Part shown: in pieces, positions 15,756 through 22,052 of the stretch
Layout: every line of letters begins with the position of its first letter
How positions within the stretch are numbered: position 1 is the first letter of the stretch
Assembly (NCBI GenBank): GCA_002257025.1
Contig: NCHA01000004.1
Coordinates: 62,001-126,000, forward strand
DNA: 64,000 nt
Direction of reading: 5' to 3'
Source of the DNA: Sphingobacteriales bacterium 16-39-50
Lineage (GTDB): Bacteria; Bacteroidota; Bacteroidia; Sphingobacteriales; Sphingobacteriaceae
Notes under the pieces: model-generated
What the model saw: only the letters and a program-made list of their open reading frames with translations
What the model was told of the DNA's origin: nothing
The model's database searches: none
Program-made: the position numbers and the translations under genes

Positions 15756-15962
15756 ATGCTCGAATTTAAATTAGAAGGAGAATTCATTCCGATGATCCAG
15801 TTACTGAAAGCAATGAACCTCGTCCCAAGCGGTGGAGAAGCCCAAATTGTGGTGGAAGCCGGATTAGTGAAATATAACGGAGAGGTAGATCTGCGCAAAC
15901 GCCTTAAAGTTAGGCGTGGCGATATCGTTGAATTCAAAGGACAAAAAATAAAAGTTACATGA
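15756..15962 (+). CDS. RNA-binding S4-domain protein
   Basis: A 68-residue single-domain protein. The S4 fold is clear: FIPMIQLLKAMNLVPSGGEA, then VVEAGLVKYNGEVDLRKRLK and RRGDIVEF. Proteins of this size (YbcJ/RqcP-like) bind structured RNA, some on the ribosome. The stop codon overlaps the aroB start by four bases (ATGA), so they are co-translated. A TAAGTTTG element ends four bases before the ATG, suggesting a leaderless mRNA. The pairing with aroB has no obvious functional logic. Confidence 0.85.
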   Translation: MLEFKLEGEFIPMIQLLKAMNLVPSGGEAQIVVEAGLVKYNGEVDLRKRLKVRRGDIVEFKGQKIKVT

Positions 15963-17017
15963 AACCCATCGAGAGTATAAGCTATTCCGTTTTTTTTGAG
16001 AACAGTCTGAAGGAATTATCTTCCTTTTTAATTAATAAAAAGTACAGTAAGGTTTTTGTTCTGGTTGACAGCAATACAGAAATCCACTGCCTGCCGGCAT
16101 TACAGGAAGCTTTAGGATCAATTGAATTTGATTTGATTGAAGTTACACCTGGTGAGGAAAATAAGAATATTGACTTTTGTATAGGAATCTGGAGAATGCT
16201 CCTTGACTTTGGTGCCGACAGAAACAGCATCATGATCAATCTTGGTGGTGGTGTGATTACTGACATGGGTGGTTTTGCGGCTTCTACATTCAAGCGAGGT
16301 ATTGATTTTGTACAGGTACCTACTACCCTATTATCCCAGGTTGATGCTTCTGTCGGTGGCAAAACCGGAGTGGATATGGAGAATGTAAAAAACATCATTG
16401 GCACCTTTACTCAGCCTAAGGCTGTTTATATTCATACTCAGTTCCTGAATACATTAAGCGACAGGGAACTCCGTTCTGGATATGCTGAAGTAATTAAACA
16501 CGGACTCATTTATGATTCTTCACTGTTCGAAAAACTGAAGGGAATTGTTCCTAAAGATCTGAGTGATGAAATTATCTACCGTTCCATTGAAATCAAAAAT
16601 GAAGTAGTCATCACAGATCCATTTGAAAAAGGGTTACGAAAAATTCTGAATTTTGGGCATACCATCGGTCATGCTATTGAAAGTTACTCCTTGAAACATG
16701 ATAAAAGTCCATTATTGCATGGAGAAGCGATTGCAATCGGTTTCATTTGCGAAGCTTTTCTTTCTGAAAAAAGAAATGGCCTAAAAAAAGAGGAACTTGC
16801 TGAAATAGTAAAAACCATTAAGGATACTTATCCTGCTTATAAATTAAATAAAACCAGCTATCCTGACCTTCTTGACATCATGAAAAATGATAAAAAGAAC
16901 AATGCCGGGCAGATCAGCTTCTCCTTATTAAGTGAAATTGGTAAATGCGGATATGACATTTATTGCACCGAAGAAGAGATATTTGAGAGTTTGGATTATT
17001 ACATAAGCTGTTCTTGA
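15959..17017 (+). CDS. aroB: 3-dehydroquinate synthase
   Basis: 352 residues, the usual length. It converts DAHP to 3-dehydroquinate, the second step of the shikimate pathway, using NAD+ and a divalent metal. Signatures: NAD-binding NLGGGVITDMGGFAASTFKRG, FVQVPTTLLSQVDASVGGKTGV, metal/active-site ELRSGYAEVIKHGLI, and the metal histidines in NFGHTIGHAIE and LLHGEAIAIGF. It is coupled to the S4 gene. The aromatic operon downstream has its own promoter and attenuator after a 77-base gap, so aroB appears outside that control unless read-through occurs. Confidence 0.96.
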   Translation: MKPIESISYSVFFENSLKELSSFLINKKYSKVFVLVDSNTEIHCLPALQEALGSIEFDLIEVTPGEENKNIDFCIGIWRMLLDFGADRNSIMINLGGGVITDMGGFAASTFKRGIDFVQVPTTLLSQVDASVGGKTGVDMENVKNIIGTFTQPKAVYIHTQFLNTLSDRELRSGYAEVIKHGLIYDSSLFEKLKGIVPKDLSDEIIYRSIEIKNEVVITDPFEKGLRKILNFGHTIGHAIESYSLKHDKSPLLHGEAIAIGFICEAFLSEKRNGLKKEELAEIVKTIKDTYPAYKLNKTSYPDLLDIMKNDKKNNAGQISFSLLSEIGKCGYDIYCTEEEIFESLDYYISCS

Positions 17018-17093
17018 ACCTTAAATTATTGATTATGTACCCGATACCATTTAGGTCAAAAATCTAAATTTGTAAAAAAAATATTTTTTTCTA

Positions 17094-17123
17094 TTGACAG
17101 AATTAAATTTTGTGCTACATTTG
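17094..17123 (+). promoter_or_regulatory. Promoter of the pheA attenuator operon
   Basis: TTG at 17094-17096 (in TTGACAG), 19 bases, then TACATTTG at 17116-17123 match the Bacteroidota sigma-ABfr consensus exactly. Twelve bases lie between it and the leader-peptide ATG. Confidence 0.8.
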
Positions 17124-17135
17124 GAAAACATAAGG

Positions 17136-17207
17136 ATGAAAAATTTAACTACATATTACTTCGCTTATTTTTACTATCAAGGTAAGAGCGGGGAAAATAT
17201 GCAATAG
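17136..17207 (+). CDS. pheL: Tyr/Phe-rich attenuation leader peptide
   Basis: A 23-codon frame with AAGG just before the ATG. Residues 7-14 read YYFAYFYY: five Tyr and two Phe codons in eight. It ends TAG at 17205-17207. The frame lies between a strong promoter and a terminator that precedes pheA, the arrangement of amino-acid attenuators. Region 1 of the attenuator (17162-17166) is inside the Tyr/Phe codons, and region 2 (17186-17194) starts nine bases after them. The symbol follows the enterobacterial analogue and is by function, not homology. The gene is too short for standard gene callers. Confidence 0.85.
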   Translation: MKNLTTYYFAYFYYQGKSGENMQ

Positions 17208-17261
17208 ATCTTAATATAGAAATTAGCAAAAAGTCCCTGCCCAACAGCAGGGACTTTTTTT
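17162..17261 (+). promoter_or_regulatory. Transcription attenuator of the aromatic operon
   Basis: Three mutually exclusive pairings are visible. 1:2 is CGCTT (17162-17166) with GAGCG (17186-17190). 2:3 (antiterminator) is GCGGGGA (17188-17194) with TCCCTGC (17234-17240), one G-U pair. 3:4 (terminator) is AAGTCCCTGC (17231-17240) with GCAGGGACTT (17247-17256), followed by T to 17261. A ribosome stalled at scarce Tyr-tRNA or Phe-tRNA would cover region 1 and favour the antiterminator. One finishing at the stop would cover region 2 and allow termination. Confidence 0.82.
17231..17261 (+). terminator. Attenuator terminator before pheA
   Basis: Perfect 10-bp stem with a 6-base loop and seven T (17255-17261), located 12 bases before the pheA ATG; terminates the leader RNA. 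Confidence 0.9.
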
Positions 17262-17273
17262 ATTTAAAATCAA

Positions 17274-18101
17274 ATGCAGAAAAAACGAGTAGCTATTCAG
17301 GGAATCCGGGCTTCATTTCACGAAGAGGCAGCATTTAAATTCTTCGGGACTGATATCGAAACCATTGAATGCGAATCATTCAAAAAAACCTGTGAGGTTT
17401 TGAAGAATAAACAGGCAGATTATGTAGTTATGGCTATTGAAAATTCAATTGCCGGAAGTCTTCTTCCTAACTATACCCTTCTAAGAGAATACAACTTCTC
17501 TATAGTCGGTGAAGTATATCTCGCAATACAACTTCATTTGCTTGCGCTTCCGGGAGTAAAATTCGAGGATGTAAAGTATGTTCAGTCGCATCCGATCGCC
17601 ATCCGTCAATGCAGCGACTTTTTTGAAGAATTTCCTCATTTACAAGTAGTTGAGAGCAGCGATACTGCAGCCTGTGCGAAAAAAATCAGAGAAGAAAACC
17701 TGACAGATACCGTTGCTATTGCAAATCTGCTTGCTGCTAAACTATATGATCTGGAGGTCATGGAAAGAAGGATTGAATCCAATAAGAAAAACTTTACCAG
17801 ATTCCTGATCCTCGCAAATAAACCACTCGAAAATGTAGAAGTCAATAAAGCTTCCCTTAGTTTCCAGGTAGGAAACTCTGTTGGATCGCTGGCAGACGTC
17901 CTGAATATCTTTGCCTCACACAAAATCAATCTGAGCAAAATTCAGTCGATGCCCGTACTTGGAAAGCGAAATGAATACAATTTTTACGTTGATATAGAAT
18001 GGAAAAACCAGGCCGATTATGATTCTGCAATCCGGCAGGTTTTAAAACACACCATCAACTTTACAATTATGGGTGAGTACTTAAAAAACGATAAAGTTTA
18101 A
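17274..18101 (+). CDS. pheA: Prephenate dehydratase
   Basis: 275 residues: a dehydratase domain (about 1-190) followed by an ACT regulatory domain (about 200-275). It decarboxylates and dehydrates prephenate to phenylpyruvate, the committed Phe step. Signatures are VAIQGIRASFHEEAA, VMAIENSIAGSLLPNY, YVQSHPIAIRQCSDFF and the catalytic NFTRFLIL. The ACT domain (SLSFQVGNSVGSLADVLNIFASHKINLSKIQSMP) normally binds Phe for feedback inhibition. Chorismate mutase is not fused here; it is on the next gene. It is first in an operon controlled by the Tyr/Phe attenuator. Confidence 0.95.
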   Translation: MQKKRVAIQGIRASFHEEAAFKFFGTDIETIECESFKKTCEVLKNKQADYVVMAIENSIAGSLLPNYTLLREYNFSIVGEVYLAIQLHLLALPGVKFEDVKYVQSHPIAIRQCSDFFEEFPHLQVVESSDTAACAKKIREENLTDTVAIANLLAAKLYDLEVMERRIESNKKNFTRFLILANKPLENVEVNKASLSFQVGNSVGSLADVLNIFASHKINLSKIQSMPVLGKRNEYNFYVDIEWKNQADYDSAIRQVLKHTINFTIMGEYLKNDKV

Positions 18102-18179
18102 CCTGAATAAGAGCAAATAACAATTAAAAACGATACTATAATCAATCTCCCGGCTAGTTCCGGACCAAAAATTAAAACG

Positions 18180-19283
18180 ATGAAATTAAATTTAAAATTA
18201 CAGCCCTTAAGTACCTGGGTAAAAACAAAAAATGAGCCTTTATTAATTGCAGGGCCATGCAGTGCTGAAACCGAAGATCAGCTGATGGCTACCGCACATT
18301 TACTGGCAAAAACAGGAAAAGTTTCGGTTTTAAGAGCTGGAATCTGGAAACCGCGTACCCGTCCGGGAGAGTTTGAAGGTATTGGAAGCATTGGCTTAAC
18401 CTGGTTAAAAAGAGCCAAAGAAGAAACAGGCTTACCTACTGCGGTTGAAGTAGCAAACGCAAAACATGTGGAAGAAGCCCTGGCAGCAGGAGTTGATATC
18501 CTTTGGGTGGGTGCACGTTCAACGGTAAATCCGTTTACGGTACAGGAAATTGCCGATGCCCTTAAAGGTGTTGATATTCCGGTTATGGTAAAAAACCCGG
18601 TTAATCCCGATCTTCAGTTATGGGTAGGTGCATTGGAGCGTTTTAATAATGCTGGTATTACAAAACTTGCGGCTATCCACAGAGGATTCTCTTCTTTTGA
18701 GAAAACTGCCTTCAGAAATGAACCGATGTGGGAACTAGCCATTCAGCTTAAGACTTTATGTCCTGAACTTCCAATCATCAATGACCCTAGTCATATTTGC
18801 GGAAACCGTGAATTGATTCAATATGTTGCTCAAAAAGCACTTGATCTTGACATGCAGGGATTGATGATCGAGTCGCACCTTGACCCTTCTGTAGCATGGA
18901 CTGATGCAAAACAACAGTTAACTCCTGCTGCATTATCAGAATTAATGGAATTACTTACGCTGCGTAAGCCGGAGAGTAAAGACAAAGAATTTACTGATAA
19001 ACTTGCCGATCTGCGTACCAGCATTGATAAGATTGATGATCAGATTATTCAGAAAATAGCTGAAAGAATGCAGGTAGTTCAAAAAATCGGTGAATTCAAA
19101 CGTGATAACGGAGTAACTATCCTTCAGGTAAATCGCTGGGATCAGATCATGAATAAACGCAGCGCATTTGCAAAGGCTTTAAAGCTTGATCTTAACTTTA
19201 CAGGTAAACTTCTGGAATTAATCCACAGTGAATCTATCCGCAAGCAAACTGAAATCATGAACGATAAAGTGAATGTTGAATAA
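18180..19283 (+). CDS. Bifunctional DAHP synthase / type II chorismate mutase
   Basis: 367 residues. Residues 1-265 are a KDPG/DAHP-type synthase joining phosphoenolpyruvate and erythrose-4-phosphate (LLIAGPCSAETEDQL, GIWKPRTRPGEFEGIG, VMVKNPVNPD, AAIHRGFSSFEK, INDPSHICGNRE). Residues 270-360 are an AroQ-type chorismate mutase helix bundle (LADLRTSIDKIDDQIIQKIAERMQVV, IHSESIRKQ). The fusion controls both the entry step and the chorismate branch, and is typical for Bacteroidota. It lies 78 bases after pheA with no promoter or terminator seen, so it shares the attenuator. Confidence 0.94.
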   Translation: MKLNLKLQPLSTWVKTKNEPLLIAGPCSAETEDQLMATAHLLAKTGKVSVLRAGIWKPRTRPGEFEGIGSIGLTWLKRAKEETGLPTAVEVANAKHVEEALAAGVDILWVGARSTVNPFTVQEIADALKGVDIPVMVKNPVNPDLQLWVGALERFNNAGITKLAAIHRGFSSFEKTAFRNEPMWELAIQLKTLCPELPIINDPSHICGNRELIQYVAQKALDLDMQGLMIESHLDPSVAWTDAKQQLTPAALSELMELLTLRKPESKDKEFTDKLADLRTSIDKIDDQIIQKIAERMQVVQKIGEFKRDNGVTILQVNRWDQIMNKRSAFAKALKLDLNFTGKLLELIHSESIRKQTEIMNDKVNVE

Positions 19284-19285
19284 CA

Positions 19286-20527
19286 ATGAGTTCAGCAAGC
19301 ATAAAAATATCAGCAGCAAATAAAAAACTGGACTGCACCATACCCCTGACCGGATCAAAAAGCGAGTGTAACCGCGCTTTGATCATGCAGGCATTGAGTG
19401 ATGGTGCGGTCCAGGTAGAGAATATATCTGAAGCTGCTGATACTGTTACTTTAAACAATATACTCAAAGATAAGGCACAAGAAGTAGTTGATATCGGTCC
19501 GGCTGGTACTGCCATGCGCTTTTTAACTGCTTTTTATTCCCAACAGGCTGGCGAAGTGATCTTAACCGGATCGGAGCGTATGAAGCAGCGTCCTATCGGG
19601 ATTCTGGTTGATGCTTTAAGAACGCTCGGTGCTGATATTCAATATACTGAAAAAGAAGGATTTCCGCCTTTAAAAATCAAAGGTCCGCTTCAGCAAAAAA
19701 CGAATAAAGTAAGTATAAAAGGCAATATCAGCAGTCAGTATATTTCTGCCCTATTACTTATTGCTCCAAAACTTGAACAGGGATTGAATCTTGTAATTGA
19801 GGGGGAATTAACCTCAAAACCATACGTTCAGATGACCCTTGCAATGATGGAACAGGCTGGCATCAGACATACCTGGGCTGATAATGTAATCAGCATTGCA
19901 AAGCAGCCCTTTGATAAGTCTGTTATTAATGTGGAACCCGACTGGAGTGCAGCTTCTTACTGGTATGCTATTGCTGCATTATCCAAAGAAGCTCGTCTTT
20001 TCCTTCCGGGATTGAACGGATACAGCCTGCAGGGCGACAGCATGATCACTGAGATTATGGCCAACTTTGGTATTACCTCGCAATTTAAAGATGGTGGTGT
20101 TTACTTAATGAAGGAAGCCAAGAAACTGGAGCGAAAGATCTTTGATTTTAAGGAATGCCCGGATCTGGCACAGACAGTAATTGTTTGCTGCGCAGCACTG
20201 GGACATGATGCTACTTTCACCGGACTGGAAACTTTAAAAATTAAGGAAACCGACCGGGTCAATGCGCTTCAAACTGAACTGGCTAAGATCGGAGTAAAAC
20301 TGATTGAAAAGAATCAAACCTATAAACTGGATTGCTCAGGACTTGATCTGAATAAAAAAATTCATGTAGCAACTTACGATGATCATAGAATGGCTATGGC
20401 CTTTGCACCTCTTGCATTAGTTATGCCGGAGCTTGAAATCGAAGATCATTTAGTAGTTGAAAAATCATATCCGGATTTTTGGAAACATCTGGAAATAGCA
20501 GGATTTGAATTGACAATTGATAGTTGA
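19286..20527 (+). CDS. aroA: 5-enolpyruvylshikimate-3-phosphate synthase
   Basis: 413 residues, in the short range for the family. It transfers enolpyruvate to shikimate-3-phosphate. Signatures are GSKSECNRALIMQAL, DIGPAGTAMRFLTAF, GNISSQYISALLL, IKETDRVNALQTEL and YDDHRMAMAFAPL. The substrate-binding loop is intact. The start lies two bases after the preceding stop codon. The last six residues (ELTIDS) and the stop codon are written inside heptamer array iv, so the repeat has defined or altered the C-terminus. Confidence 0.95.
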   Translation: MSSASIKISAANKKLDCTIPLTGSKSECNRALIMQALSDGAVQVENISEAADTVTLNNILKDKAQEVVDIGPAGTAMRFLTAFYSQQAGEVILTGSERMKQRPIGILVDALRTLGADIQYTEKEGFPPLKIKGPLQQKTNKVSIKGNISSQYISALLLIAPKLEQGLNLVIEGELTSKPYVQMTLAMMEQAGIRHTWADNVISIAKQPFDKSVINVEPDWSAASYWYAIAALSKEARLFLPGLNGYSLQGDSMITEIMANFGITSQFKDGGVYLMKEAKKLERKIFDFKECPDLAQTVIVCCAALGHDATFTGLETLKIKETDRVNALQTELAKIGVKLIEKNQTYKLDCSGLDLNKKIHVATYDDHRMAMAFAPLALVMPELEIEDHLVVEKSYPDFWKHLEIAGFELTIDS

Positions 20528-20654
20528 CAATTGACAATGAAGAAATCTAAATTAGAGAACAAATTTTCATCTTTAATCATAATTCCCAGTACTTGATACC
20601 TGATACTCAATACTTATAACTTATAACCTACAACTTATAACCTACAACTTACAA
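20508..20654. repeat. Heptamer repeat array, locus iv (aroA 3' end to aroC leader)
   Basis: A left arm of AATTGAC, AATTGAT, AGTTGAC, AATTGAC (20508-20535) overlaps the aroA stop codon. A right arm of nine heptamers at 20592-20654 (CTTGATA, CCTGATA, CTCAATA, CTTATAA twice, CCTACAA, CTTATAA, CCTACAA, CTTACAA) ends seven bases before the aroC ATG. Here the arms are not clear reverse complements. Confidence 0.85.
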
Positions 20655-20661
20655 CTCAAAA

Positions 20662-21765
20662 ATGGCAGGCAATTCATTCGGTCAACTGTTCCGCATAACA
20701 ACTTTCGGGGAATCACATGGTGAAGCTATTGGTGTGATCATCGATGGTTGTCCTTCTAATTTGGTGGTCGATATGGATTTTATCCAGTCGGAGCTTGATA
20801 AGCGTAAACCCGGACAATCAAAGATTACAACCCAGCGCAAGGAAAGTGATACAGTACAGATCCTGTCGGGTGTATTTGAAGGCAAAACGACCGGCACTCC
20901 AATTGCTATGATCATCCCGAATGAAGATCAGCGTTCGAAAGATTATTCACATATCAAGGATGCTTATCGCCCATCACACGCAGATTACACTTACGATGCC
21001 AAATATGGTCACCGGGATCACCGCGGTGGTGGAAGATCATCAGCAAGAGAAACAGCAGCAAGGGTTGCAGCAGGAGCAATTGCTAAGCTTCTATTACAGC
21101 AATCCGGAATCCAAATATTTGCACATGTATCAGCAGCAGGTACCATCGAAGCTCCCTTGCTTTCAATAAATTCGATATCAGAATTGCTCCAGATCAGGGA
21201 AAGTAATATTGTTCGCTGTGCAGATCCGGCTACCGCCAATCAGATGATTGAACTTATCGATGGGATCAGAAAAGAAGGAGATACGATCGGTGGTAAAATT
21301 TCATGCCTGGTTAAAAACTGTCCCGTCGGATTGGGAGAGCCTGTTTTTGACAAACTGCATGCTGATTTAGGTAAAGCGATGTTAAGTATCAATGCCGTTC
21401 ATGGCTTTGATTATGGATCCGGATTTGCAGGCTCTGAGATGAGAGGTTCTGAGCATAATGATCTTTTTGTAGCACCTGCAGAAGGACATGAAAACAGCAA
21501 TTTCCGTACTCTGACCAACTATTCAGGTGGAATTCAGGGCGGGATATCAAACGGCATGGATATTACCTTCAGGGTAGCATTCAAACCGGTAGCAACCATC
21601 ATGCAAAATCAGGCAAGCCTTGATTCTGCAGGTAATGCTGCCAATGTTCAGGGCAAGGGCAGGCATGATCCATGTGTTGTACCCCGTGCCGTTGCAATTG
21701 TTGAGGCCATGGCAGCACTGGTACTGGCAGATCATTTGTTAAGGAATAGGGTAATCAGGCTTTAG
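20662..21765 (+). CDS. aroC: Chorismate synthase
   Basis: 367 residues, normal length. It eliminates phosphate from EPSP to give chorismate and needs reduced FMN. Signatures are [15 protein letters not shown] near the N-terminus, [53 protein letters not shown] and [13 protein letters not shown]. The last gene of the aromatic operon, it is separated from aroA by a 134-base heptamer array rather than a promoter. That array forms its whole upstream region. Confidence 0.96.
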   Translation: MAGNSFGQLFRITTFGESHGEAIGVIIDGCPSNLVVDMDFIQSELDKRKPGQSKITTQRKESDTVQILSGVFEGKTTGTPIAMIIPNEDQRSKDYSHIKDAYRPSHADYTYDAKYGHRDHRGGGRSSARETAARVAAGAIAKLLLQQSGIQIFAHVSAAGTIEAPLLSINSISELLQIRESNIVRCADPATANQMIELIDGIRKEGDTIGGKISCLVKNCPVGLGEPVFDKLHADLGKAMLSINAVHGFDYGSGFAGSEMRGSEHNDLFVAPAEGHENSNFRTLTNYSGGIQGGISNGMDITFRVAFKPVATIMQNQASLDSAGNAANVQGKGRHDPCVVPRAVAIVEAMAALVLADHLLRNRVIRL

Positions 21766-21771
21766 GTGTAC

Positions 21772-21899
21772 CCGTCATTTCGAAGGAGGTACGACTGAGA
21801 AATCTGTACTTAAATTGCACAATCTTACTCAACAGATTTCTCCTCGCGTTGAAAATCAACTGATTACAATAATTTTAGCTCGCTCGTCGAAAAGACGGG
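21772..21899. repeat. TIR element, tandem copy 1
   Basis: About 128 bp, starting CCGTCATTTCGAAGGAGG and ending CGTCGAAAAGACGGG. Its terminal inverted repeat is CCGTCATTTCGA, degraded at the right end. Nearly identical in its outer parts to copy 2 (shared TTTCTCCTCGCGTTGAAAAT); the middle differs. Non-coding and MITE-like. Confidence 0.8.
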
Positions 21900-21909
21900 A
21901 TTGTATTGT

Positions 21910-22035
21910 CCGTCATTTCGAAGGAGGCACGACTGAGAAATCTCGAACTTATGGCACAGCCTTATTCAACAGATTTCTCCTCGCGTTGAAAATCAACTGA
22001 TTACAATAATTTTAGCTCGCTCGTCGAAATGACGG
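21910..22035. repeat. TIR element, tandem copy 2
   Basis: 126 bp, same orientation as copy 1 and 10 bases from it, with intact terminal inverted repeats CCGTCATTTCGA / TCGAAATGACGG. It lies between the convergent aroC and E1 genes, ending 17 bases from the E1 stop codon. Confidence 0.82.
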
Positions 22036-22052
22036 CATGTTGTTCGTAACGA

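Noticed and set aside
21815..22000. 61-residue frame inside the tandem TIR elements
   Set aside because: It crosses the boundary of two non-coding repeats and mirrors their hairpins.
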